From: Ignisphaera sp.
GTDB lineage: Archaea; Thermoproteota; Thermoprotei_A; Sulfolobales; Ignisphaeraceae
Direction: 5' to 3'
Assembly (NCBI GenBank): GCA_020833345.1
Contig: JAJHQM010000005.1
Span: forward strand, 1-45,704
Length of the DNA: 45,704 nt
Notes under the pieces: model-generated
What the model was told of the DNA's origin: nothing
What the model saw: the letters and a program-made list of their open reading frames with translations, nothing else
Databases searched by the model: none
Shown here: positions 16,881-25,671 of the stretch, one piece after another
Numbering within the stretch: the stretch's first letter is position 1
How the letters are laid out: each line of letters starts with the position of its first letter
Made by a program: the position numbers and the translations under genes

Positions 16881-18464
16881 ATGAGTATAGCAGAGAAATT
16901 TAGGAGCATAAGTCCATCAGAGTTTTTCTACCGAAATAAGGAGATAGCTGGATTTGCAAATCCTGCAAGGGCATTATATCAATCAGTCCGAGAACTTGTT
17001 GAAAACGCTTTAGACGCAACAGATGCTCATGGTATTCTACCAGACATCTCAATAGCTATAGAAAGGGATTACCATAAGCCAAACGTTTATAGAATTGCAG
17101 TAAAGGATAATGGTATTGGAGTGCCGGAAAACTATATTCCAGATGCATTTGGAAAGGTTTTATACAGTTCTAAGTATGTTTTAAGACAAACAAGAGGGCT
17201 TTTTGGACTTGGAGCAAAGATGGTGATACTATATGGTCAAATAACTGTAGGAGAACCTGCAGAAATAACCTCAGCTACAATCAATTCAAAGAATATTTAT
17301 ATGTACAAACTGCAGATAGACATCAGAGAGAACAAACCTATAATAATTGAAAGAATGTTATGGCCAAATAAAACGGGTTGGCATGGAACTATAGTAAGGG
17401 TTGCTATAGAGGGGGACTGGGGTAAGGCGAAGCAAAAGGTGCTTGAATACATTAGGAGAACGGCTATAGTTACACCTTATGCTAACATAATTTTAAAGAC
17501 ACCTGACGGCGAAATAAAGGTCTATAAGAGGGCGACAGACAAAATACCTCCCCCACCAAGAGAAACAAAACCTCATCCACATGGTGTAGACATAGAGATG
17601 CTTAAGACAATGATAAGTGAAACAAAAGCGCAGGCTCTTGTTGAATTTTTAGCTGAGGAGTTTCAAGGTGTTGGTAAAGTAATTGCTGAGAGGTTTATTA
17701 AAACCTACGGATTTGATCCAAATGCAAATCCTAAGGCTTTAAGCAAAGATGATTTAGAAAGACTTGTAAAGGCATTGAGGGAGTTCGACGAGTTTAGGAA
17801 ACCTCGTGCGGATCACTTATCTCCATTAGGTGCAGAACTCATCAAAATAGGTCTAAATACTATACTCAAGCCTGAATTTGTTGATGCTATTACAAGAAAA
17901 CCTGTAGTTTATGAAGGACATCCACTTATAGTTGAAGTTGGTGTTGCCTATGGGGGTGCCATAGAACCTTTAGAGGAACCACAACTACTAAGATTTGCAA
18001 ACAAAATTCCACTACTATATGATGAGAAGACTGATGTTGCTTGGAAAGTGGTTTCAGAAAATATTGATTGGAGTTACTATGGGCTATCCTTTCCTGCACC
18101 AATAGCTATACTCGTACATATATGTGGTACTAAAATACCGTATAAAGGACTTGGTAAGGAGAGTATAGCAGAGGTTCCAGTGATAGAAAAAGAGATTGAG
18201 GAGGGAGTCAGAGCTGTTGCAAGATCTTTAAAGCTATATCTCACAAGAAAGCGAAAAGAAGAAGAGGCTCTGAGGAAGGCTATTACAATCATTAAGTACA
18301 TACCTGAGGTTGCAAATGCGATGACAATATTTGTAAAAACAAATCCAGAGCATATTGATAAAGAGTTTTTGGAGTTAAAATTGTTTGAGCTCGTTAAGTC
18401 AAAATTTAGCGATGCTGTAAGAAACATCTCATCGCTGAAGGATATCGCAATACCTGTTGAGTGA
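16881..18464 (+). CDS. top6B: DNA topoisomerase VI subunit B
   Basis: The ATPase subunit of topoisomerase VI, which passes one duplex through another to relax supercoils and unlink chromosomes. GHKL ATP-site motifs are clear: ELVENALDATDA (N box, near residue 38), KDNGIGVP (G1) and TRGLFGLGAKM (G2/lid). The H2TH and transducer domains follow, to a total of 527 residues. The switch-lysine region is near GLGKESIAEVP. GGTGGAGG lies upstream but is spaced rather far (12 nt). top6A follows directly. Confidence 0.97.
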   Translation: MSIAEKFRSISPSEFFYRNKEIAGFANPARALYQSVRELVENALDATDAHGILPDISIAIERDYHKPNVYRIAVKDNGIGVPENYIPDAFGKVLYSSKYVLRQTRGLFGLGAKMVILYGQITVGEPAEITSATINSKNIYMYKLQIDIRENKPIIIERMLWPNKTGWHGTIVRVAIEGDWGKAKQKVLEYIRRTAIVTPYANIILKTPDGEIKVYKRATDKIPPPPRETKPHPHGVDIEMLKTMISETKAQALVEFLAEEFQGVGKVIAERFIKTYGFDPNANPKALSKDDLERLVKALREFDEFRKPRADHLSPLGAELIKIGLNTILKPEFVDAITRKPVVYEGHPLIVEVGVAYGGAIEPLEEPQLLRFANKIPLLYDEKTDVAWKVVSENIDWSYYGLSFPAPIAILVHICGTKIPYKGLGKESIAEVPVIEKEIEEGVRAVARSLKLYLTRKRKEEEALRKAITIIKYIPEVANAMTIFVKTNPEHIDKEFLELKLFELVKSKFSDAVRNISSLKDIAIPVE

Positions 18465-18477
18465 AGGGGTGCAAGGT

Positions 18478-19653
18478 GTGAGTGAAGGACATGTAAGAAA
18501 ACTTGTGTCATCTGTAGACATTAGGGCTAGAATTAAGGCATGTGAAAAGCTTGCTGAAGCCTTTGGTAAAGTAGTTAAAAGCGTTCTGGTAGGTGAAGAA
18601 CCGCGACTGATAATACCAAAGAGAACTCTATCGAATACTATATATGATAAGGAAAGAGGGTTGCTACTCCTCGGACCTTCAACATTTGAAAGGAACTTTC
18701 TTGATGTTAGAGAATCCAAGAAATTTATGCAAACTTTGCTCATGGCTAAGATAATATATGAAGCTCTCATGAACAATGAATATCCAACAATAAGAGACCT
18801 TTTTTACAGAGGTAAGCATAGCATCAGGTATAGGGATCATAAGGGAAGAATTGAGGAAGAGAATACTTGGGATGAGCAGAAAGAAAGCGATGCTGTGCTT
18901 AGAGATATAGAGGTCTATGTTAATTTGCTTAGAGAAGAAATGCTTATCTTAAGCAAGGAAAAAGGAAAGGTAGTAGGCGACATGAGAATAAAGTCTGGCG
19001 ATGACATAATAGATCTGAGTAAGATGGGTCACGGTGCATATGCTATAGAGCCTACACCAGATCTTATAGAATTCATAGATGTAAATGCAGAATTTGTTTT
19101 AGTTGTTGAAAAAGACGCTGTTTTTCAACAGTTACATAGAGCAGGTTTCTGGAGAAAGTATAAAGCTATTCTTATTACAAGTGCAGGTCAACCTGATAGA
19201 GCTACAAGAAGATTTGTGAGAAGGCTTAATGAAGAGCTAAGGCTACCTATATACATACTCACAGATGCCGATCCCTACGGATGGTATATATATAGTGTGT
19301 TTAAGATAGGCTCTATAACATTATCTTATGAAAGTGAAAGACTTGCTACGCCAAAGGCAAAATTTCTAGGAGTTAGCATGACAGACATATTTGGTGATGA
19401 AAAGAAAAAGCCTTATCTTTCAGAAACAGAGAGAAGAAACTTCATAATAAGAGCAAAGAAGGCCGATATTAAGCGTGCCCAGGAACTGCTAAATTATGAG
19501 TGGTTTAAAACAGAGAAATGGGTTAAGGAAATAAATGTGTTCCTTGCTAAGCAAAGCAAGTTAGAAATAGAAGCATTGACAGGAAAAGGCCTATACTTCT
19601 TGACGGATACATATATACCCACAAAAATTCAAACTCAAGACTTCATAGAGTAG
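18478..19653 (+). CDS. top6A: DNA topoisomerase VI subunit A
   Basis: The Spo11-like cleaving subunit. The catalytic tyrosine is in TIRDLFYRGKHS. The Toprim metal site is seen in LVVEKDAVFQQL (Glu) and ILTDADPYGWYIY (DxD). The frame opens at TTG 18457, overlapping top6B, but GTG 18478 has GGGGTG 6 nt upstream and yields 391 residues, close to the Sulfolobus enzyme's length, so I prefer it. Subunits A and B assemble as A2B2. tRNA-Phe follows 57 nt downstream. Confidence 0.96.
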   Translation: MSEGHVRKLVSSVDIRARIKACEKLAEAFGKVVKSVLVGEEPRLIIPKRTLSNTIYDKERGLLLLGPSTFERNFLDVRESKKFMQTLLMAKIIYEALMNNEYPTIRDLFYRGKHSIRYRDHKGRIEEENTWDEQKESDAVLRDIEVYVNLLREEMLILSKEKGKVVGDMRIKSGDDIIDLSKMGHGAYAIEPTPDLIEFIDVNAEFVLVVEKDAVFQQLHRAGFWRKYKAILITSAGQPDRATRRFVRRLNEELRLPIYILTDADPYGWYIYSVFKIGSITLSYESERLATPKAKFLGVSMTDIFGDEKKKPYLSETERRNFIIRAKKADIKRAQELLNYEWFKTEKWVKEINVFLAKQSKLEIEALTGKGLYFLTDTYIPTKIQTQDFIE

Positions 19654-19710
19654 TTAAGATTATGATGCAATAAAGATTTTAAGCGGAAACAAAGTAGTAT
19701 AGCTTTAGAT

Positions 19711-19794
19711 GCCGCCGTAGCTCAGCTGGGAGAGCGCCCGGCTGAAGAGAGTTCAGACACCGGGAAGTCGGGGGTTCAAGTCCCCCCGGCGGCA
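19711..19794 (+). tRNA. tRNA-Phe(GAA) with 11-nt intron
   Basis: Acceptor GCCGCCG/CGGCGGC, T-arm GGGGG-TTCAAGT-CCCCC and anticodon stem CCCGG/CCGGG define the fold. The loop region is 18 nt, 11 longer than normal. Removing 19748-19758, after G37, restores loop CTGAAGA with anticodon GAA. The unspliced form pairs CTGAA with TTCAG, leaving a 3-nt bulge cut AC^A, as expected for bulge-helix-bulge splicing. G37 is the base converted to wyosine derivatives, to which taw3 in this window contributes. Confidence 0.97.
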
Positions 19795-19866
19795 CTTCTT
19801 ATCAGTTATCTATGTGGCGATAACCTTATTACTCTTATAATTACATAATAAGTAGTGACTGTGAAA

Positions 19867-19973
19867 GCCGGGGTGGCCGAGCGGTCTAAGGCGTCGGGCT
19901 GCAGCGGGTTCCGGCTCCTTGCCGCCTGTCGAGACCCGATAACTCCCGGGTTCGAATCCCGGCCCCGGCTCCA
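19867..19973 (+). tRNA. tRNA-Cys(GCA) with 29-nt intron, CCA encoded
   Basis: Acceptor GCCGGGG/CCCCGGC with discriminator U73, the cysteine identity base, followed by an encoded CCA. The anticodon stem TCGGG (19894-19898) pairs with CCCGA (19935-19939). Removing 19905-19933 leaves loop CTGCAGA, anticodon GCA. The 3' cut falls in an AG^A bulge, as in tRNA-His. The intron contains a CGGC/GCCG mini-hairpin. The intron edges could shift by a nucleotide or two. The D-arm resembles Leu/Ser tRNAs, but no long variable arm remains once the stem is paired. Confidence 0.88.
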
Positions 19974-20105
19974 AAAACATAATTCTAATTATATACATTC
20001 ACATTAATTGTATTATACCGTAATTAGTAATACGAAGGTTCTTTACGAAAGCTTTTTGAAATAAAGCTTATAATACTCACATATATAAATTTAAAATAGG
20101 TTACA

Positions 20106-20179
20106 GGGCCCGTCGTCTAGTCTGGTAGGACGCCGCCCTGACGAGGCGGAGGTCCGGGGTTCAAATCCCCGCGGGCCCA
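20106..20179 (+). tRNA. tRNA-Val(GAC)
   Basis: Same body as tRNA-Val(CAC) at 7578-7651, with anticodon loop CTGACGA giving GAC. Discriminator A; no intron; no encoded CCA. An AT-rich promoter element (TATATAAATTTAAAA) lies just upstream. Confidence 0.97.
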
Positions 20180-20450
20180 CTTAAGAGTGCAATATTGTGA
20201 GGAGTCTTTCTTCACAGTTTCTCAAAAACAACTAAATCGTAAGTCCTGACATGATGATAGAGCTGTAAATTATCATTGGTGTCATAATGCTGTCATGAGA
20301 TTGTTTAGTTGCTTAGAATGTTATGCTTTTATATGCGTGGGTTTTAGAATTTTTTAGCTTCGGTTCTTATAATTTGTCTTTATTAGTGAAGATAACATTA
20401 TCTCTAACTTTAAAGGCTCTTTAATATTCAGATATTAGTAGGTGTTCATT

Positions 20451-21131
20451 ATGGATGTATGCGAAAAGCTATGGAAATACATTGCGAATTTTAATGAGAG
20501 TATGAAGAGTCTTAAGATTTTGGATAGTGGTGCTAAAAAACTCGTTGATATAGCCTTGGCATACTACAATGATTCTCGCTACTACCTTGAGAAAGGTGAT
20601 TGTGTAACAGGACTCATAACGATATCTTATGCTGAAGGCATTTTAGATGCTCTTCGAAATCTTGGATTAATCGAGTGGAATTGGGTTAAAGCAGAGGAAG
20701 TGAAAGTATTTGCTGCAGGGTCCTTTGACATTATCCATCCTGGTCATATAGAATTTCTTAAATGGGCTTCCTCCTTAGGTAATAAGCTTTATGTGATAGT
20801 GTCTAAAGATTCAAACTATACACGTATAAAAGGATTTGAACCGATTTTTAAAGAACTTGATAGAGCTTGTATTGTTGGAGCCATACGTTATGTTTATAAA
20901 GTGTTCATAGGTTCTGAAGATTTTTTAAAACCTATTGAAGAGCTTAAGCCCGATATCATTGCGCTAGGCCCTGATCAAATAGGTGTGGAAGAATTGAGGA
21001 AGCTTCTAAGAGATAGAGGAATAAGTGCAGAGGTTATTAAAATGGGTAGCAGAGTTTTGAATTACTCGTCATCTAGTATAAAAGAAAGGATTTGCAGAAC
21101 CTGGTGTAAAAATAAGAATTACGTGCAATAG
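20451..21131 (+). CDS. DUF357 and cytidylyltransferase fusion protein
   Basis: A two-domain protein typical of crenarchaea. Residues about 1-75 form a helical DUF357 domain. The rest is a nucleotidyltransferase with the signature VFAAGSFDIIHPGHIEFLKWA (GSFD..HxGH, nucleotide binding), ending in a SSSSIKERI segment that matches the ISSTxI motif. Relatives include archaeal FAD synthetase RibL and glycerol-phosphate cytidylyltransferases; the substrate cannot be told here. GTG 20442 is in frame, but AGGTG stands 6 nt before ATG 20451, which I chose. Confidence 0.87.
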   Translation: MDVCEKLWKYIANFNESMKSLKILDSGAKKLVDIALAYYNDSRYYLEKGDCVTGLITISYAEGILDALRNLGLIEWNWVKAEEVKVFAAGSFDIIHPGHIEFLKWASSLGNKLYVIVSKDSNYTRIKGFEPIFKELDRACIVGAIRYVYKVFIGSEDFLKPIEELKPDIIALGPDQIGVEELRKLLRDRGISAEVIKMGSRVLNYSSSSIKERICRTWCKNKNYVQ

Positions 21132-21446
21132 TATATAGTCAAGACAATGATTCCAGCAAATATTTATTTGCAAGGCAATAATAGGGTTCAGGAGAACTAT
21201 GATAAGCTTAAATATGATGTTAAAACACGAAATGCCCTGGAATATCATTCTCACATAGATAACCTATCTCATCAATTAAGCAGGTTCTAATAAAGCAAAG
21301 GAACTTGTGACTGAGCATTTTGATAGCATGTTTTTACTTTACTTATGATACTACATGTACGACTTTGATTTACCTATAGCTAAACCATTAATTATTTATG
21401 AAAAATTATAGATATTAAGCACAGAGCTATTACTTTATTCACATTA
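21132..21446. other. 315-nt gap, no supported gene
   Basis: Between two convergent genes. The only frame of note is 21147-21290 on the plus strand, 47 residues (MIPANIYLQGNNRVQENY at its start), with no ribosome site and no recognised motif. It may be chance or a remnant. No structured RNA or repeat was seen. Confidence 0.35.
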
Positions 21447-23378
21447 TTAAATGTTATAGGCAAGGGTGTAGGAATCAAGTAAATTAGGTACTAGTACTAT
21501 AGCGTCTCCTATCCCTAGATACCTCTTCTTTCTTTCAATTTCGCGAGATAAATTTAAAATAGCGTTTTTCTCTCCGTGAACAAGCACTATTTTTGATGGT
21601 TTTGGTTGCATATGTTTAATGTAATCTAATAATTGCGTCTTGTCCGAATGTCCTGAAAAACCTTCTATTGAGTAAACCTCCATTTTTATTCTAATTATCT
21701 CTACTTTACCTTTTTCATTTACAAAGGCGATTTCTCGAGCTCCATCTCTTATTCTCCTTCCCAAAGTTCCCTCAACCTGGTAATTTACAAATACCATTGC
21801 ATTATTTGGATTTGGAGCCATTAATTTGAAGTACTCTACGGCAGGGCCGCCTGTAAGCATACCGGAAGTTGCAATTATTATTGCGGGCTCTGAGCTTTCA
21901 ACTATTTCTGTTCTAGGTTCTCTCCCCTCTACCCTAATAAAGGTCTCGAAATCAAATGGATTTTCATCATTCTTAAGTCTTTTTCCTAACTCTTTTGACA
22001 GCAATTCTGGGTAAGAAGTATGTATTGCTGTAACCTCATGTATCATGCCCTCAATATAAACACTCATTTTTGGTAATCTACCCTGTCTCATTGCATCAGC
22101 TAGTATTACCATAATTTCTTGCGCTCTTCCAACACTTAGTGTAGGTATGAGTACCTTCCCTCTTCTATTATAAGTATCGAGGATTATTTTAAGTAACTGA
22201 TTTTCTGCTTCTTCTCTCTTAGGCTGCTCTGTTGCTCCATAAGTGCTTTCCATTATAAGTGTGTCTACTCTCGGAAATTCATAATCTGCTCTATCAAGAA
22301 GCCTCGTTTTTCCAAACTTCACATCTCCTGTGTATACAATGTTGTGAAATCCGTTGCCTATATGTAAATGAACAATTGCAGAACCAAGTATATGTCCTGC
22401 GTTGTACAGTGTAAGCCTAATGTCAGGAGCTATGTCTGTAACAACATTATACTTTAGTGTTATTGTATGTAAGAGCATTTTTTCAACATCAGCTAATGTG
22501 AATGGAGGCTCCGAACCCTCTCTTTCAGCAATCTCTAGGAAATCCTTTAATAAAAGCGTTGTAAGGTCTCTCGTTGCTTCAGTCATGTATACAGCTCCCT
22601 TAAAGCCGTATTTAAAAAGATATGGCACAAGCCCTGCGTGATCTAGGTGTGCGTGTGTTACAATAACTGCATCTAAATCTTCAGGATCTATGCCAAGCAG
22701 GTCTATTCTTGGAAAGGCATTGGAAAGTAATCCCCTACCAGGATTGAGGCCAAAATCTAATAACAGTTTTGATTCGGCAGTTTCGACCAGTATAGCAGAT
22801 CTCCCAACTTCTTGTGCTGCCCCAAGAAAAGTAACCCTGGTGAAATTATTACCATTCTTAGCCAAGAGCACATCTCTATGAATAGCCTCTCCCAAGCTCC
22901 TTAAGAACCTAAGCCTGTAGTCACTATTTGCTAAGTAGCCATGAATTATTTCTTCAAAGATTTTCGATCTCATCGGAGGAGCTCTAATTACTTTAGGCCT
23001 CCAACCTGTATGTACAAGAATTTGCTTAGCTTTTGCTTCAATGATTTGAGGATTTTTTGCTTTTATAACTACTTCTCCTAATACTTCATCAAATTCAATA
23101 CTTTCTACACCAGCTTCTGGGGGCACCAAGTTTTTAAGGTATTCTCTGACTTCTTTTTCAGGCTTCCTAATTGAGGGATCCGTTCTTATAACTATCCTTT
23201 TCTTTATTAATTTAGCTATATGGGAAGCTATATCTCCTTGATCAAGTAAAAACTGAGGATTTCTAACATAAACAGCTATTTCAGGTCCTTCAAACTCTAA
23301 TCTAGTCAGCTGTGCTGTAGGAGGTAGCAGCTTTATTATTACAGATCTTATATAAGATAGGTCTATGTTGAAGCTCAT
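21447..23378 (-). CDS. fttA: Transcription termination nuclease FttA (aCPSF1)
   Basis: The archaeal homologue of the eukaryotic cleavage factor CPSF73, which cuts nascent RNA and triggers termination. Residues about 1-145 form two N-terminal KH domains. A metallo-beta-lactamase core follows, with THAHLDHAG (His242, His244, Asp246, His247) and AGHILGSAIVHL. A beta-CASP domain contains PTLSVGRAQEIM and ATSGMLTGGPAVEYF. The C-terminal GFSGHSD and VHGEKNA complete the zinc site. The 643 residues match the family. AGGA is 7 nt before the ATG. It overlaps psmB by 4 nt, downstream of it, so the two are one operon. Confidence 0.97.
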   Translation of the reverse strand: MSFNIDLSYIRSVIIKLLPPTAQLTRLEFEGPEIAVYVRNPQFLLDQGDIASHIAKLIKKRIVIRTDPSIRKPEKEVREYLKNLVPPEAGVESIEFDEVLGEVVIKAKNPQIIEAKAKQILVHTGWRPKVIRAPPMRSKIFEEIIHGYLANSDYRLRFLRSLGEAIHRDVLLAKNGNNFTRVTFLGAAQEVGRSAILVETAESKLLLDFGLNPGRGLLSNAFPRIDLLGIDPEDLDAVIVTHAHLDHAGLVPYLFKYGFKGAVYMTEATRDLTTLLLKDFLEIAEREGSEPPFTLADVEKMLLHTITLKYNVVTDIAPDIRLTLYNAGHILGSAIVHLHIGNGFHNIVYTGDVKFGKTRLLDRADYEFPRVDTLIMESTYGATEQPKREEAENQLLKIILDTYNRRGKVLIPTLSVGRAQEIMVILADAMRQGRLPKMSVYIEGMIHEVTAIHTSYPELLSKELGKRLKNDENPFDFETFIRVEGREPRTEIVESSEPAIIIATSGMLTGGPAVEYFKLMAPNPNNAMVFVNYQVEGTLGRRIRDGAREIAFVNEKGKVEIIRIKMEVYSIEGFSGHSDKTQLLDYIKHMQPKPSKIVLVHGEKNAILNLSREIERKKRYLGIGDAIVLVPNLLDSYTLAYNI

Positions 23379-24043
23379 GATGATGTCCTGCTAAGGAATT
23401 TCTTAATCTCCTCTACTGTAAATGTATATTCTCGGTAGAAATCCTTTCCTATAGTTACAACATCAACACCTATACCTCCAGTAAAAATATCTCTAGCAAT
23501 AGCTGATGCTATAGCTTTAACAGCTAATTTTATGGAGTTTTCTATACTTAAATCAGGCTTGTATTCAGCTTCTATAATTCCTATTGCAGTAGGTGAACCT
23601 GAACCTGTTGCTGCAATGTTTTCTTCTGTTACATCTCCATAAGGTTCTATGACAAATATTTTTGGGCCTTCATAGTGATCATAACCTCCTAAGATTAGCT
23701 GGACAATGAATGGAAAGTACTTATATTCATTTAGAACTAGACCTAAAAGAGATGCCATGCCTCTTAAGGACATGGGCCTGCCATTGAGTATTTGATAGTA
23801 GTGAGCTTCAGCTCTTATGAAATCAGCAAGTGCTTGTGCATCTGCTACAAGCCCTGCAATAGTCATAGCGATGCGTTCATTGACCTTAACGATCTTTTTA
23901 ACATTTTTATGCGCTATGTAGATACCTGATGTTGCCTTCTTATCTGAAGCTAACACAACATAATCTTTAAATACTATACCTATTGTAGTGGTACCTCTGT
24001 AGGCTTTCTCTAGTATCTTTGTTTCAAATTCTAAATACTTCAT
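23375..24043 (-). CDS. psmB: Proteasome beta subunit, catalytic type
   Basis: A 222-residue precursor of the 20S proteasome beta subunit. A 17-residue propeptide ends in Gly, followed by TTTIG, so autocleavage would expose Thr18 as Thr1. Counting from there, Asp17 (in LASDKKATSG) and Lys33 fall exactly where the active site needs them. The supporting Ser129 is in ATGSGSPTAIG. Asp166 is present in ARDIFTGG, but the usual Ser169 reads as Thr. The key residues are intact, so I take it as an active subunit; crenarchaea often encode a second, inactive one. fttA follows in the same operon. Confidence 0.96.
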   Translation of the reverse strand: MKYLEFETKILEKAYRGTTTIGIVFKDYVVLASDKKATSGIYIAHKNVKKIVKVNERIAMTIAGLVADAQALADFIRAEAHYYQILNGRPMSLRGMASLLGLVLNEYKYFPFIVQLILGGYDHYEGPKIFVIEPYGDVTEENIAATGSGSPTAIGIIEAEYKPDLSIENSIKLAVKAIASAIARDIFTGGIGVDVVTIGKDFYREYTFTVEEIKKFLSRTSS

Positions 24044-24524
24044 GATTATAGCCCTTAATGTTAGAAAGTAAAAGCAATCTCATTTTAGATTTGTTTTGAG
24101 GAGCTTAATAAATTTGAATGCGCTGACATCATTCTAAATTTGGTAAGGTTAATTAACCGAATATGTGTAAAGCCAGCTCTTTGTCTTGAAGCATTTACAA
24201 TACTTTGTATTTGATTATACAGACATGCCTGGATGAGCATTCAAGAGCGCACTTCAAATAAGCATAGTTAAGTTACTATTACGTCTTCAGTCAAGCATAA
24301 CCTCTTAGTCAAACTTCCTAAAAGCGTCATTTAATTACTATCAGTTTTAAGAGTAAAAGTGCTTAACACGTTTTAATTCAAGGTTGTTGCTTACGGGCTT
24401 TCGGTTACTAAGCAGTAGAAGGTAACTAAGGTACCTTAGCACATTACTCTTAGATAAAGAAATTGGTTCTCGGTAGCTTAACTTATATACGGGTTTAGTC
24501 TCCATAAACTGATAGGTGTAGTAT
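24044..24524. other. 481-nt divergent intergenic region with palindrome
   Basis: No gene or known RNA is visible between divergent psmB and egsA. It contains a perfect 14-nt palindrome CTAAGGTACCTTAG at 24426-24439. The egsA promoter follows, with TATA-like CTTATATAC near 24480-24488 and ribosome site AGGTG at 24514-24518. The remaining 380 nt show no frame, repeat or C/D and H/ACA boxes that I could support. The palindrome may be an operator. Confidence 0.4.
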
Positions 24525-25586
24525 TTGTTCTACCCTCATGAAATAACTTTGCCAAAGAAAGTTATTGTGGGTCTAGAGCTGTTAGAAAAAGTAGGGCTGT
24601 ACATAAAAGCCATTGATGCGATGATTAGCAAAGCCATTATTGTATCTGGTGCCAGTGAAACAGCAGCATATGCTAAGCTTGTTTCTGACGCCCTTCAGCA
24701 ATGCCATATAGAAACATGGACAGTACCCATATCCTCATCTACAATGAGCGAAGTGGAAAAGACTATCAACATTGCTAAGGATGTTGCAGCTAATGTAATT
24801 ATAGGTGTTGGGGGTGGAAAGGCTATAGACGTAGCTAAGTATTCTTCTTATATGCTCTCTAAACCTTTTATTAGTGTTCCCACTTCGCCTTCTCATGATG
24901 GAATTGCATCACCTTTTGCCTCTATAAAAGATGTGGGCAAGGTGACCTCTGTAAAAGCATCTACACCAATACTCATAATAGCAGATGTAGCTGTAATGGC
25001 AAGAGCTCCTAGAAGAAATATTGTATCTGGTTGTGGGGATTTATTAGGGAAGTTCTCAGCTGTTTTAGACTGGAAACTAGCACACAAATTGAGGGGCGAG
25101 TATTACGGAGATTATGCAGCATCCCTTTCACTTCTCTCAGCACAGCATATAGTCAAATATAGCTCTATGTTCAAGACAAAACAAATACCTACAGGAGCAG
25201 TCAGAATATTGGTAGAAGCTTTGATAAGCAGTGGTATTGCCATGGCTATAGCAAATTCTACGAGACCTGCTAGTGGTTCTGAGCATTTAATAGCGCATGC
25301 AATAGATTTGGTAGCGGGTTACCCGGCTTTGCATGGTGAAGAGGTTGGAATAGGAGCCATAATAGCGCTGTATCTTCATGGAAAAAATTGGCGTAAAATA
25401 AAAGGTGTACTTGGTGAAATGGGAGCTCCAACAAAAATAACACAGATTAATGTTTCTAAAGAGCAAATGGTAAAAGCGCTCACAATAGCGCATAGCATAA
25501 GGCCAGAGAGATACACGATATTAGGTGAGAAAGGGTTTAGTGAAGAAGCAGCGGAAAGGTTGATAGAGGTACTGGAATTAGCATGA
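24525..25586 (+). CDS. egsA: sn-glycerol-1-phosphate dehydrogenase
   Basis: EgsA reduces dihydroxyacetone phosphate to sn-glycerol-1-phosphate, setting the stereochemistry of archaeal membrane lipids. The NAD(P)-binding segment IIGVGGGKAIDVAKY, SVPTSPSHDGIASPFAS and the zinc-site regions GCGDLLGKFSAVLDWK and SGSEHLIAHAID (two histidines) are clear. Length is 353, normal. The start is TTG; AGGTG stands 6 nt upstream, and no other start fits. It supplies the GGGP synthase encoded at 12156. Confidence 0.96.
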   Translation: MFYPHEITLPKKVIVGLELLEKVGLYIKAIDAMISKAIIVSGASETAAYAKLVSDALQQCHIETWTVPISSSTMSEVEKTINIAKDVAANVIIGVGGGKAIDVAKYSSYMLSKPFISVPTSPSHDGIASPFASIKDVGKVTSVKASTPILIIADVAVMARAPRRNIVSGCGDLLGKFSAVLDWKLAHKLRGEYYGDYAASLSLLSAQHIVKYSSMFKTKQIPTGAVRILVEALISSGIAMAIANSTRPASGSEHLIAHAIDLVAGYPALHGEEVGIGAIIALYLHGKNWRKIKGVLGEMGAPTKITQINVSKEQMVKALTIAHSIRPERYTILGEKGFSEEAAERLIEVLELA

Positions 25587-25613
25587 AAACTTGCTGAGTG
25601 TATTTGTTATTAA

Positions 25614-25671
25614 GTTATTCAGTTCAGGCCGGCAACATCATAACTCAGCACGGAGAAAAATCATCATTTTA
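25614..25671 (-). ncRNA. C/D box guide sRNA behind the FKBP gene
   Basis: A textbook archaeal C/D sRNA on the minus strand. In order: box C ATGATGA (25667-25661), 12-nt guide TTTTTCTCCGTG, box D' CTGA (25648-25645), 3-nt spacer, box C' ATGATGT (25641-25635), 12-nt guide TGCCGGCCTGAA, and box D CTGA (25622-25619). Spacings match the rule for both guides. It begins right after the FKBP stop codon, so it may be processed from that mRNA. Predicted methylation is at the base paired five positions before each D box: targets CACGGAGAAAAA and TTCAGGCCGGCA. I could not find where those occur. Confidence 0.85.

Noticed and set aside
19867-19973. Reading this tRNA as tRNA-Leu or tRNA-Ser because of its D-arm and length
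   Set aside because: Pairing the anticodon stem leaves a short variable loop; the extra length is an intron, and U73 with anticodon GCA fits cysteine.
20235-20275. Possible C/D sRNA with CTGA followed by ATGATGA
   Set aside because: No upstream box C at guide distance, no downstream box D, and only 1 nt between the two boxes.
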